Assembly: GCF_036345255.1 (NCBI RefSeq) | Contig: NZ_CP107783.1 | Coordinates: forward strand, 2,852,001-2,916,000 | Length of the DNA: 64,000 nucleotides | Direction: 5' to 3' | Source of the DNA: Streptomyces sp. NBC_00569 | Lineage (GTDB): Bacteria; Actinomycetota; Actinomycetes; Streptomycetales; Streptomycetaceae | Part shown: one piece after another, positions 8,484 through 16,774 of the stretch | How the letters are laid out: the number at the start of each line of letters is the position of its first letter | Numbering within the stretch: position 1 is the first letter of the stretch | Program-made: the position numbers and the translations under genes | Notes under the pieces: generated by a model | What the model was told of the DNA's origin: nothing | The model's input: only the letters and a program-made list of their open reading frames with translations | Databases searched by the model: none

Positions 8484-10316
8484 CTACCTGCGTCCGGGGC
8501 GCAGTGCGTGCTGGGCGGCGAGGCGGACGGGGGCGTTCTGGGCTCCGTAACCGCGGTATCCGCCCTCGCGCTGGACCACTTCGAAGAAGACCCGGCCGAC
8601 CGTCTCCGTATAGAAGTGCCGGAAGGTGCCGTGCTCGTCGCGGTCGTAGAGGATGCCGAGCTCCCGGTACGTCTCCGTCTCGCCCGGGGCGAACTCGAAG
8701 CGCGCCGCCAGGTCGTCGTAGTAGTTGGGCGGTACGGGCAACGGGCGCCCGCCCGCGTCCTGGAAGGCGCGCGCGGCGGCGATCACGTCGTCCGTCGCCA
8801 GGGCGATGTGCTGGGCGCGGCCGGCGTCGTCGGCGGGGCCGGGGCCGATGCCCAGGGCGATCCGCACCCGGCCGTCGTCGTTCGTGACGGCGCGGCTGCG
8901 CAGCAGCCCGTAAGGGTCGGGGACGTCGACGCTTTCCTGGGGCCTGAGCCCGAGGACCGTGCGGTGGAAGAGCGCGGCCTCGTCGAACTGGTGCCAGGGC
9001 TGGGTCAGGGCGAGGTGGTCGATGCTCAGGACGGCGCCCCGCGGGTCCAGGTCTCCGGCACCGGCGCCGGTGCCTGTGCCTGTGCCTGGGCCGGTCAGGG
9101 GTGGGAAGTCCTCCCGCCAGTTCGGCAGGCCCGCCCGGTCCGTCGCGCAGAAGAAGATCTCCACGCCGTCGGGCGCCGCCACCGCGTCCAGCGGGGCGTC
9201 CTCCGGGGCCCGGTAGCGCGGCAGTACGGGGGCGAGGAGCGCCTCGGCGCGGGCCGCCGCACCCTCCGGGTCGGGGGATTCCAGGCCGAGCGCGGCGAGG
9301 GCGAGCCCGTCGCGGTGGCGGACCGGGTCCGTGGTGACGAGGATGCGGGCGTCGCCGCGCTCCCACAGTTCGACGGGCTTGCTGCGGTGCCTGGCCGTCC
9401 GGGCCAGGCCGAGCGCCCCGAGGAGCGAGGACACGGCACCGGCGTCCGGGGTGGTGAGTTCCGCGAAGGCGAAGCCGGTGGGCTGGACCGGTGCGGGCGG
9501 CGCCGCGATCCCGGCGGCCTCCTGGAGAAGCATCAGGGAGCGCCGGGCGTCGACGGCGGTGGGGCCCGCGTCGGCCTGCCGGAAGACGTCGTTGAACACC
9601 TCCAGCGAGAGCGGGCCCGTGTACCCGGCGTTGATCACGTGCCGGACGAGTCCGGTCACGTCCAGGCCGCCCTGCCCGGGGAAGCAGCGGTAGTGGCGGC
9701 TCCACTGGAGCACGTCCATCGCCATCAGCGGGGCGTCGGCGAGCTGGAGAAAGAAGATCTTCTCGCCGGGGATTCCCTCGATGCCCTTGGGGTCGGAGCC
9801 GCGGGCGAGGATGTGGAAGCTGTCCAGACAGGTGCCGAGCGCCGGGTGCCCCGCCGCCTCGACGATGCGCCAGGCGTGGTCGTACGTGCTGACGTGGCGA
9901 CCCCAGGCGAGTGCTTCGTAGGCGACGCGGACGCCGTGTTCCTGCGCCGACTGTGCGAGCCGGTCGAGTTGTTCGGCGGCGAGCGCGTCGTCGTCGACGG
10001 CGAGGGGCGAGACGCTGGAGCACACCAGGACGGTGTCCGTGCCGAGCCGGTTCATCAGCCGGAACTTGTGCTCGGCGCGGCGCAGGTTCCGCTCGAACTC
10101 CTTCGGCGGCACGGCCTCGATGTCCCGCATCGGCTGGTAGAGGTCGATGGTCAGGCCGAGGTCGGCGGTGCGGGCCCTGATCTCCTCGGGGGTCAGGGGA
10201 CTCGCGAGGAGATCGTTCTCGAAGAGCTCCACCCCGTCGAATCCGGCGGAGGCGGCGGCGGTGAGTTTCTCGGTCAGGGATCCACTGAGCGAGACGGTGG
10301 CGATCGAGGTACGCAC
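8484..10316 (-). CDS. quiC: 3-dehydroshikimate dehydratase (TIM barrel fused to VOC/HPPD-like domain)
   Basis: Predicted QuiC-type 3-dehydroshikimate dehydratase (610 residues), converting 3-dehydroshikimate to protocatechuate in quinate/shikimate degradation. Residues 1-280 form an AP-endonuclease-2-like TIM barrel whose metal ligands E134, D165, Q191 and E239 are all present at the positions I recall for Pseudomonas QuiC. The C-terminal half is a two-repeat VOC domain resembling 4-hydroxyphenylpyruvate dioxygenase, with HLAL, QHIAL and FFEVVQR segments. A Gly/Thr/Ala-repeat linker (about residues 415-430) interrupts this half. The GTG start (10316) matches the family N terminus VRTSIATVSLSG; the longer frame is unlikely. 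The shikimate dehydrogenase lies 64 bp upstream on the same strand, so the two are probably co-transcribed. Confidence 0.88.
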   Translation of the reverse strand: MRTSIATVSLSGSLTEKLTAAASAGFDGVELFENDLLASPLTPEEIRARTADLGLTIDLYQPMRDIEAVPPKEFERNLRRAEHKFRLMNRLGTDTVLVCSSVSPLAVDDDALAAEQLDRLAQSAQEHGVRVAYEALAWGRHVSTYDHAWRIVEAAGHPALGTCLDSFHILARGSDPKGIEGIPGEKIFFLQLADAPLMAMDVLQWSRHYRCFPGQGGLDVTGLVRHVINAGYTGPLSLEVFNDVFRQADAGPTAVDARRSLMLLQEAAGIAAPPAPVQPTGFAFAELTTPDAGAVSSLLGALGLARTARHRSKPVELWERGDARILVTTDPVRHRDGLALAALGLESPDPEGAAARAEALLAPVLPRYRAPEDAPLDAVAAPDGVEIFFCATDRAGLPNWREDFPPLTGPGTGTGTGAGAGDLDPRGAVLSIDHLALTQPWHQFDEAALFHRTVLGLRPQESVDVPDPYGLLRSRAVTNDDGRVRIALGIGPGPADDAGRAQHIALATDDVIAAARAFQDAGGRPLPVPPNYYDDLAARFEFAPGETETYRELGILYDRDEHGTFRHFYTETVGRVFFEVVQREGGYRGYGAQNAPVRLAAQHALRPGRR

Positions 10317-10380
10317 GGCGGTGCTCCTTGGGAGGGGGACGGGGTGGCGGTGGACGAGTCGGCTGCGGGGGGGGGCGGGG

Positions 10381-11256
10381 TCAGCCCCGTGCGGCCGCCG
10401 CGCCCGCCAGTTCGGCGATGTCCGCGAGCATCCGCGCACTGTCCGGCTCACGGCGCGTGAAGAGGCGGAACGCGTCGGCGGCCTGGAACACCGCCATGCC
10501 CCCGCCGTCGAGCGTGGCGCAGCCCACCTCCCGTGCGGTGCGCAGCAGTTCCGTCTCCAGCGGCCGGTAGACGACTTCCGCCACCCACAGGGACGGGCGC
10601 AGCAGGCGGACGGGGAGCGGGAGTCCGGGGTGGGCGGCCATGCCGGTGGGTGTGGCGTGGACGAGGCCGTCGGCGCGGGCGAGGTGCTCCTCGATGCGGT
10701 CCGGGGTCTCGGCGGACGCGCGGCCCTCGCCGAAGTGCCGGTTCAGCGACGCGGCCAGGTCCGCGGCGCGCTCGGGCATCGCGTCCACGACGGTGAGGTG
10801 GCCGCCGCCCAGGGTGAGCACGGCGTGCGCGACGGCCGCGCCCGCGCCGCCCGCGCCGAGCTGCACGACCCGGTCGAGCGCGGCGTCGGGCAGGCCACGG
10901 GCGAAGGACGCCGCGAATCCGGTGACGTCGGTGTTGTGGCCGACGGCGCGCCCGCCCTCGAACACGACGGTGTTGACGGCGCCGAGCGCCTCGGCCTGCG
11001 GAGCGAGCTCGTCGAGGTGCGGGATGACGAGCTGCTTGCAGGGGTGGGTGATGTTCAGGCCGTCGTAGCCCACGGCCCGGGCCGCCCTCACCAGGTCGCC
11101 GACCTGGTCGGGGGTGGCCCCCAGGGGGTCGATGTCGATCAGCCGGTAGAGGTAACGCAGGCCCTGGCGGTCGGCCTCCCGCTCATGGAGCGCGGGGCTC
11201 AGCGAGGGGCCGATGCCCGAACCGATCAGGCCGACGAGGCAGGAGTCCTGAGGCAC
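10381..11256 (-). CDS. Shikimate/quinate dehydrogenase
   Basis: AroE-family NAD(P)-dependent dehydrogenase (291 residues) interconverting shikimate (or quinate) and the 3-dehydro compound. The N-terminal substrate domain shows the SLSPALHE motif and NITHPCKQ with the catalytic Lys. NTDVTGF supplies the catalytic Asp. The glycine-rich dinucleotide loop reads QLGAGGAGAAV. A GTG start has AGGAGA upstream. Pairing with the dehydratase, a TetR regulator and a ShiA-like transporter suggests a catabolic quinate/shikimate dehydrogenase rather than the biosynthetic AroE. Whether quinate, shikimate or both are used cannot be told. An inverted repeat lies 16 bp before its start and probably controls it. 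Confidence 0.88.
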   Translation of the reverse strand: MPQDSCLVGLIGSGIGPSLSPALHEREADRQGLRYLYRLIDIDPLGATPDQVGDLVRAARAVGYDGLNITHPCKQLVIPHLDELAPQAEALGAVNTVVFEGGRAVGHNTDVTGFAASFARGLPDAALDRVVQLGAGGAGAAVAHAVLTLGGGHLTVVDAMPERAADLAASLNRHFGEGRASAETPDRIEEHLARADGLVHATPTGMAAHPGLPLPVRLLRPSLWVAEVVYRPLETELLRTAREVGCATLDGGGMAVFQAADAFRLFTRREPDSARMLADIAELAGAAAARG

Positions 11257-11271
11257 CGTTTCTCCTAATGT

Positions 11272-11285
11272 ACGAACTGGTTCGT
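11272..11285. promoter_or_regulatory. Probable TetR operator, ACGAAC-N2-GTTCGT
   Basis: A perfect inverted repeat, ACGAACTGGTTCGT, sits between the divergent dehydrogenase (start 11256) and TetR (start 11385) genes, 16 bp before the dehydrogenase GTG. Size, symmetry and position are typical of a TetR-family self-regulating operator that also controls the neighbouring catabolic genes. Confidence 0.6.
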
Positions 11286-11384
11286 TAGTAATACCAGGAA
11301 GGCGGCATCCTGGAAAGGGCAGCCGCTCACCGGCCCCGGCGCTGCTTCTACAATCACCAGCACCGAACCGACCCGGAGGAACGC

Positions 11385-12050
11385 ATGGCCACAGTCGAAG
11401 AGCCGACGCGACCCGCCGGACGGATCCGCGACGCCGCCCGCACCAAGGCCGAGATCCTCGACGTCGCCACCCAGGAGTTCGCCCGCGCCGGCTACACGGG
11501 CGCCCGCGTCGACGAGATCGCGGCCCGCACCCGCACCACGAAGCGGATGATCTACTACTACTTCGGCGGCAAGGAACAGCTGTTCACGGCGGTTCTGGAG
11601 CACGCGTACTCGGCGATCCGGCAGGCCGAGCAGGAGGTCGACGTCGACCATCTGGACCCGGTCGCGGCCATCCGCCGGCTCGCCGAGCTCACCTTCGACC
11701 ACCACGAGGCGCACCCCGACTTCATCCGCCTGGTCGCGATCGAGAACATCCACGAGGCGGAGCACATCGCCGCCTCCGAACAGCTCGGCGCGCTCAATTC
11801 GCCCGCGATCGAGGTGATCCGGCGCATCCTCGACGCCGGGCACACGTCGGGCCTGTTCACGGCCGAGATCGACGCCGTCGACCTGCACGCGATGATCAGC
11901 TCGTTCTGCTTCTTCCGGGTCTCGAACCGGCATACGTTCGGCGCACTCTTCGGCCGCGACCTGGTGGCGGCGGAGCAGCGCGAGCACTACCGGACCATGC
12001 TCGGCGACATGGTCATCGCCTATCTGACGGCGGACCGCGCCGAGGACTGA
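11385..12050 (+). CDS. TetR-family transcriptional regulator
   Basis: DNA-binding repressor of 221 residues. The N-terminal HTH is clear (AEILDVATQEFARAGYTGARVDEIAARTRTTKRMIYYYFGGKEQLF, about residues 23-70), and a helical ligand-binding domain follows. The ATG has GGAGG nine bases upstream. It is divergent from the shikimate dehydrogenase-dehydratase operon and precedes the MHS transporter gene, so it most likely controls quinate/shikimate use, with an aromatic-pathway intermediate as inducer. That link is inferred from position, not from the sequence of the ligand pocket. The palindrome at 11272-11285 is the best candidate binding site. Confidence 0.88.
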   Translation: MATVEEPTRPAGRIRDAARTKAEILDVATQEFARAGYTGARVDEIAARTRTTKRMIYYYFGGKEQLFTAVLEHAYSAIRQAEQEVDVDHLDPVAAIRRLAELTFDHHEAHPDFIRLVAIENIHEAEHIAASEQLGALNSPAIEVIRRILDAGHTSGLFTAEIDAVDLHAMISSFCFFRVSNRHTFGALFGRDLVAAEQREHYRTMLGDMVIAYLTADRAED

Positions 12051-12100
12051 GGCCGGGCGCCGGACGGGCAGCCGGTGCGGAAGTTTTAGCGGCCCACCCC

Positions 12101-12129
12101 TTGACACGCGGGTAACGCCAGCGCAACAT
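12101..12129 (+). promoter_or_regulatory. Candidate promoter of the MHS transporter gene
   Basis: TTGACA (12101-12106) is followed after 17 bp by CAACAT (12124-12129), a reasonable sigma-70-type pair upstream of the transporter gene. A palindrome lies just downstream. Confidence 0.4.
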
Positions 12130-12158
12130 CCGTAGCCATCCGCTACTAACTACCCAGT

Positions 12159-12172
12159 GGGTTAATTAACCC
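12159..12172. promoter_or_regulatory. Perfect 14-bp palindrome GGGTTAATTAACCC
   Basis: This AT-centred perfect palindrome stands out in a very GC-rich region. It lies about 30 bp downstream of the candidate -10 element and 96 bp before the transporter start, where a bound repressor would block transcription. Its sequence does not match the palindrome at 11272-11285, so a second regulator, or relaxed recognition by the same one, would be needed. Confidence 0.4.
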
Positions 12173-12267
12173 CACCGCCCCCACCCCAGGGCCGGCGAAG
12201 ACACCACGACACCACCCCGCACCCCTCCGCTCGCTTCATCGCCGAAGTGTCCCCCTAGGAGTACGCC

Positions 12268-13632
12268 GTGACCGTCCCCTCCCCCGGCGCCGCCGCGCCG
12301 CCACAGGCCCCTGAGGGCCAGCCGCGCAAGGCAGCGCTCGCGGCCTGGACCGGCAGCGCCCTGGAGTACTACGACTTCTTCATCTACGGCAGCGCCGCCG
12401 CGCTGATCTTCCCCAAGGTCTTCTTCGACGAGTCCGACCCGGCGAACGCGACGCTGCTCTCCCTCGCCACCTTCGGCGTCGCCTACGCCGCCCGCCCCGT
12501 CGGCGCCCTCTTCCTCGGCCACATCGGCGACCGGCTCGGCCGCAAGAAGATCATGGTCTTCACGCTGGTCCTCATGGGCCTGTCGACGTTCCTCATCGGC
12601 TGCCTGCCGAGCCGCGCGCAGGTCGGCTCCCTCGCTCCCCTCCTGCTCGTGCTGTGCCGTGTGCTCCAGGGCATCTCCGCCGCGGGTGAGCAGGCGAGCG
12701 CGAGCTCGATGACGCTGGAACACGCGCCACCGGGCCGCCGCGGCTTCTTCACGAGCTTCACCCTCAGCGGCACCCAGGCCGGCCAGCTCATCGCCACGCT
12801 CGTCTTCATCCCGGTCGCGGCGCTGCCCGAGGACCAGCTGCTCTCGTGGGGCTGGCGCGTCCCGTTCTGGCTGAGCGTCGCCGTCGCCGTCGTCGGGTAC
12901 GCGATCCGGCGCTCCCTGGAGGAGACCCCCGCCTTCGCCAAGCAGGCCGCGACCGAGGGCGTCGTGAAGCTGCCGCTCGCCGTCCTGCTGCGCGACCACT
13001 GGGCCGACGTCCTGCGCGTCGTCGCCGGATCCCTGATCGCCTCCGTGAGCACGATCTTCACCGTGTGGGCCCTGTCGTACGCGACGAGCGACTCGGTGGG
13101 CATGGACCGGTCCGGGATGCTGTGGGTGGGCGCCCTCGCCAACGTCGCGGCCCTCGGCGCGATCCCGCTCTGGGCGAAGCTCTCGGACCGTATCGGGCGC
13201 AGGCCGGTGTACCTCGTGGGCGCCGTCGGCAGCGCCGTGCTGATGGCCTGCTACCTGTGGGCGATCAGCACGAGGTCGTACCCGCTGGTCCTCGTCCTCG
13301 GCATCCTCACCTTCGGCGTCGTGTACAGCGCGGCCAACGGCATCTGGCCGTCCTTCTACGGCGAGATGTTCTCGACCCGGGTGCGGCTCTCCGGTGTGGC
13401 GATCGGTACCCAGATCGGCTTCGCGGTGGCCGGGTTCGCGGTGACGTTCGCCGCCCAGATCGCGGGTCCCGGCGGCGACGACTGGTCCGCGGTCGCCCTG
13501 TTCACCGCGGCGCTCTGCGTCCCGCCGGTCATCGCGGCCCTCACCGCGCGCGAGACGCACCGGGTGCCCGCGGAGCAACTCGGCCTGGGCCGGGAGGCCG
13601 AGGCCGCCGGCCGCGTACCGACGAGGGTCTGA
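12268..13632 (+). CDS. MFS transporter, metabolite:H+ symporter (ShiA-like)
   Basis: Twelve-helix transporter of the MHS subfamily (454 residues). The family signature is seen at the N terminus (WTGSALEYYDFFIYGSAAALIFP) and in the loop between helices 2 and 3 (GHIGDRLGRKKIM). The duplicated loop appears in the second half (LSDRIGRRPVYL). E. coli ShiA (shikimate) and ProP-like proteins belong here. The GTG start follows AGGAG. Placement after the TetR gene, next to shikimate dehydrogenase and 3-dehydroshikimate dehydratase, suggests uptake of shikimate, quinate or dehydroshikimate. That substrate is inferred from context. Confidence 0.88.
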   Translation: MTVPSPGAAAPPQAPEGQPRKAALAAWTGSALEYYDFFIYGSAAALIFPKVFFDESDPANATLLSLATFGVAYAARPVGALFLGHIGDRLGRKKIMVFTLVLMGLSTFLIGCLPSRAQVGSLAPLLLVLCRVLQGISAAGEQASASSMTLEHAPPGRRGFFTSFTLSGTQAGQLIATLVFIPVAALPEDQLLSWGWRVPFWLSVAVAVVGYAIRRSLEETPAFAKQAATEGVVKLPLAVLLRDHWADVLRVVAGSLIASVSTIFTVWALSYATSDSVGMDRSGMLWVGALANVAALGAIPLWAKLSDRIGRRPVYLVGAVGSAVLMACYLWAISTRSYPLVLVLGILTFGVVYSAANGIWPSFYGEMFSTRVRLSGVAIGTQIGFAVAGFAVTFAAQIAGPGGDDWSAVALFTAALCVPPVIAALTARETHRVPAEQLGLGREAEAAGRVPTRV

Positions 13633-13769
13633 CCCGGCCCCTCTCCGAGAAACCCGAACTGCCTTGCGCCGCCCCGCACTTCACCGCCGGAATTCATACC
13701 GCGCCGAAGCGGTCCCGGTGCGGCGGCGGCGCCGTAGGGTTGATCTCCAGGCCACAGATGGGGGATGGC

Positions 13770-14699
13770 ATGCAGCGCTACGAACGGCTCCGGCAGATCC
13801 GGCGGCTCGACCCGGACCGGGACTGGCTGACGATCTACCGGCTGACCGCCACCTACGAATTCCCGTGGGACCTCACGCGGGCACTGGAGCTGGCGCTCTA
13901 CCGCACCTACGCCGTACCGAGCATCGGCCGGCTGCTCGACCTGACGGCCGAACTGACGGAGCGTCCGCAGAGGCGCTACGACGACACCTCGCTGCTGCTC
14001 GACACCGTCGTCGAGCACGGCTTCGACAGCATCCAGGGGCGCACGGCGATCCGCCTCATCAACCAGATGCACCACAGCTACGACATCAGCAACGACGACA
14101 TGCGGTACGTCCTGTGCACGTTCGTCGTCGTGCCCAGACGCTGGATCGACACCTATGGCTGGCGCCGCCTCTCGCGCCACGAGGTGATCGCCTCGGCGCA
14201 CTACTACCGCGCACTGGGCCGGCACATGGGTATCCAGGGCATCCCGGAGTGCTACGAGGAGTTCGAGGCCTGCCTCGACGCGTACGAGGCCGAGCACTTC
14301 GCCCGGGACGAGGCCGGCCGGCGGGTGTCGGACGCGACGCTCAGCCTCATGGCGTCCTGGTATCCGGGCATCCTGGAACCGGTGCTGAAGAAGGCGACGG
14401 TCGCGCTCCTCGACGAGTCGCTCCTGCGCGCCTTCGACTACGAGTCGCCGAGCCCTCTCACGCGCACGCTCGTACGGGGCGCCGTCCGCCTGCGCGGCCG
14501 TGCGGTACGCCTGATGCCGCCCCGCCGCGCGCCGCACCAGGCCCGCCAGAACCGGGAGATCAAGAGCTACCCGAAGGGCTACCGCGTCAGCGAGCTCGGC
14601 ACGTTCCCCACGCCGGGCGTGCGCGGCTGCCCCGTCCCGCACACGGCGCCGCCCGGCGAGGGGTCAGCCGGTCACAGGCCGCCGCCGCGCACGACGTAA
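13770..14699 (+). CDS. MpaB-type oxygenase (DUF2236-like) family protein
   Basis: A 309-residue mostly alpha-helical protein of the oxygenase MpaB/latex-clearing-protein-like superfamily, whose characterised members bind b-type haem and oxidise lipophilic substrates. The typical N-terminal motif ALELALYRTYAVPSIGRLL and the central NQMHHSYDISNDDMRYVL stretch with conserved His residues are visible, followed by RHEVIASAHYYRALGRHMGI. I chose the ATG at 13770, which has GGGGGA just upstream; an ATG at 13758 is possible. The substrate is unknown. The 3' end overlaps the convergent membrane-protein gene by 28 bp. Confidence 0.78.
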   Translation: MQRYERLRQIRRLDPDRDWLTIYRLTATYEFPWDLTRALELALYRTYAVPSIGRLLDLTAELTERPQRRYDDTSLLLDTVVEHGFDSIQGRTAIRLINQMHHSYDISNDDMRYVLCTFVVVPRRWIDTYGWRRLSRHEVIASAHYYRALGRHMGIQGIPECYEEFEACLDAYEAEHFARDEAGRRVSDATLSLMASWYPGILEPVLKKATVALLDESLLRAFDYESPSPLTRTLVRGAVRLRGRAVRLMPPRRAPHQARQNREIKSYPKGYRVSELGTFPTPGVRGCPVPHTAPPGEGSAGHRPPPRTT

Positions 14700-16567
14700 C
14701 TGCACTGCGTGTACGAGTATCCCGGCCTGATCTCGCTCCCTGCGGCGCGGTCGGAGACGGCCGCCGTCGTGTCCGCGCTGTGCTTGTGGAGGAAGTGGTA
14801 CTTCCCGGCGGGCAGCCTGATCGTGGCCTTCGGGTACTTCCTGTTCGCCTTGCAGGCCTTGCTCCGGCCCGCCGACTCGCTCGCATACATCGTGCAGGAG
14901 CCACAGGCGGCGAGCTTGACGCTGCCGGTGACCGGGCCCGTGTAGAGGACCTCGACGGGGCCCGGGCCGTCGTTGCTGACGACGAGCGTCATCCGGGCGC
15001 CGCCCGGACTCCCGGCGGGCGGCAGGTGATTGCCGGCGGCGGGACGCAGCCCGGCGATCTCGGCGGCGATCGCGATGTCCTCGGCCCTGGCCCGGTGCTT
15101 GCTGTTCTTGTACGTGTCCGCGAAGTCGGCCAGGGTCTTGCGGGCGTCGCCGAACTTCTTGTCCTTGAACTCGTCGACCCCGCAGGAGTAGACGCCCTTC
15201 TCCACGGCTGTGTCGACCTCGGCCGCCACGCCCGCCCCCGCATCGTCCGGGAGCGCGTCGGCCGTCCGGCCGATGCTGCGCAGTTCGTCCGTCGCGGTGC
15301 AGGGTTCGGCGCCGCCGAGGCTGCGGTCGCGTGCGGCGACGGCGTCGCGCAGGGCGCCTCCCACCTGTCCCGCCTGCTCCGACTTCGGGAAGGTACGCAG
15401 GAGTCGGCCGAGCTCGCCGCCGTCGGAGCCTGCGTTCTCGGCGCCGAGTCTGCCGGTGCCGCACGCATACAGGGAGGCGGCCAGGGGCTTGTCGGGCCAG
15501 GTGGCGAGGGAACCGAGCACGCCGCGATCCATGTGCCGGCCGGGGACGGTCCGCAGATAGGTCAGCGGCTCGATCGCCTCGCAGTCCTTCTTGTCCGTGT
15601 ACGGCTTGGCCACGGCCTTGTAGTAGGCGTCGAGCCGGTCGGGGACCAGTCCGGCCGCCTTGGATCCTGCGTGGTCGTGGGCGAGTTCGCGGTAGCGGGC
15701 CAGCGCGGCGGTGTAGTCGGCGCGGCCTTCGGCGAACGAGGTACGGGCGGCGGCCTTCGCGACGAGCGCGTCGGCGCCGTCGAGGCGGCCGAGCAGCATC
15801 TCCTCCACGGCGTCGTCGCGCGCCGCGCCGTACGCGACGACGCCTCCCGCGGGCACGGCGAGCAGCACGATCCCGAGCGCCATCGCCACAACTGGACTGC
15901 GCAGTGGCGTAGTTGCCGCTCGCCGTGCCGCGTCCAGAGCGGCGACGAGCAGCAGGAGCCCGTACGCGACGAGCAGCCCGGCCGGTACGCCGTCGGGATC
16001 GGCGGGCAGCGCGAGGACGAGCAGCGCGGCGGTGGCGGCGAGACAGGCGACGGCCAGGACCCAGCGCCTCAGGAGAAAGTAACCGGCCCCGAGTCCGGTG
16101 AGGTTGAGCAGGCCGGCGGCCACGGCTCGCACGGGATCGGCGGGAGCCTTGGGTGCGGGGACCACCGGTGGTCGTGGCGGTGGTGGAGGCGGTGGTCCGA
16201 ATGCCGGCGGACGGGTCGGCGGGGGCGGTGCGGCGGGGTACGCCTGCGGCCGTACGGGGCTCAGCGGCCGGGGGCCGGCCGGTCCGGACGCCGACCCCGT
16301 CGTGACGGGCGCCCCTGACCCGGGAGGCCCGAAACTCGGCGCGGCACCCCGGCCCGGATCTGCGCCGGACCCAGGGTCGGCGGCAGCCGAGCCGCTCGGG
16401 CCGGCCTCCGGCCCCGACGCCGGCCCCGCCCCCTCCACATTCCGGGGAATCGCATCCGCCGGCACCGCGTCCCGCGGCTCCCGCGCCCTCGATCCCGAAG
16501 GCGCCCCCGACCTCGATTCCGGATCCGACCCGGATCCCGACCCCGCGTGCCCGTCCCCCACACCCAT
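14672..16567 (-). CDS. Proline-rich membrane protein with extracytoplasmic repeat region
   Basis: Hypothetical protein of 631 residues. Residues 1-145 are low-complexity, rich in Gly/Ser/Asp and then Pro (a run of seven prolines). About four membrane segments follow (roughly 155-260). A helical region with TPR-like spacing comes next, then a C-terminal domain of ~110 residues that begins MTLVVSNDGPGPVEVLYTGPV and contains C-x2-C and other Cys, plus KYHFLHKHSAD. The layout suggests a surface or secretion-related protein with a cytoplasmic disordered tail, but I recognise no function. The ATG at 16567 has GGGGGA upstream. It is divergent from the deacetylase lipoprotein. Confidence 0.75.
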   Translation of the reverse strand: MGVGDGHAGSGSGSDPESRSGAPSGSRAREPRDAVPADAIPRNVEGAGPASGPEAGPSGSAAADPGSGADPGRGAAPSFGPPGSGAPVTTGSASGPAGPRPLSPVRPQAYPAAPPPPTRPPAFGPPPPPPPRPPVVPAPKAPADPVRAVAAGLLNLTGLGAGYFLLRRWVLAVACLAATAALLVLALPADPDGVPAGLLVAYGLLLLVAALDAARRAATTPLRSPVVAMALGIVLLAVPAGGVVAYGAARDDAVEEMLLGRLDGADALVAKAAARTSFAEGRADYTAALARYRELAHDHAGSKAAGLVPDRLDAYYKAVAKPYTDKKDCEAIEPLTYLRTVPGRHMDRGVLGSLATWPDKPLAASLYACGTGRLGAENAGSDGGELGRLLRTFPKSEQAGQVGGALRDAVAARDRSLGGAEPCTATDELRSIGRTADALPDDAGAGVAAEVDTAVEKGVYSCGVDEFKDKKFGDARKTLADFADTYKNSKHRARAEDIAIAAEIAGLRPAAGNHLPPAGSPGGARMTLVVSNDGPGPVEVLYTGPVTGSVKLAACGSCTMYASESAGRSKACKANRKYPKATIRLPAGKYHFLHKHSADTTAAVSDRAAGSEIRPGYSYTQCSYVVRGGGL

Positions 16568-16722
16568 CTCGGTCCCCCAACCGTCAGGCGTCGCGCCAGA
16601 GGGACACCATCCGCAACGGCGCACGCGCTGTCAATCGTGCGCGCACACCCCCGTCAGGCCCTCCCTGCCGCGACCACCGGTCGGATCAGTACCGCCCAGC
16701 GGCATCACCGCAGGCCGGACCG

Positions 16723-16767
16723 CTATACACCCTGGCTATACATCGTGCGTATACACGCTATGTATAG
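16723..16767. promoter_or_regulatory. TATAC-rich palindrome and probable leaderless promoter
   Basis: CTATACA occurs at 16723 and again at 16736, where it begins an imperfect 30-bp palindrome (16737-16766) with 7-bp perfect outer arms TATACAT/ATGTATA and GTATAC at the centre. The last TATAGT (16763-16768) is a good -10 element ending only six bases before the deacetylase ATG, so transcription may begin at the start codon. A repressor binding the palindrome would cover the whole promoter. Confidence 0.5.
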
Positions 16768-16774
16768 TCCTGGC

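Noticed and set aside
9058..9098. CRISPR-like or tandem-repeat array
   Set aside because: The short repeats are in-frame codons for a Gly/Thr/Ala linker inside the dehydratase gene, with no spacer structure.
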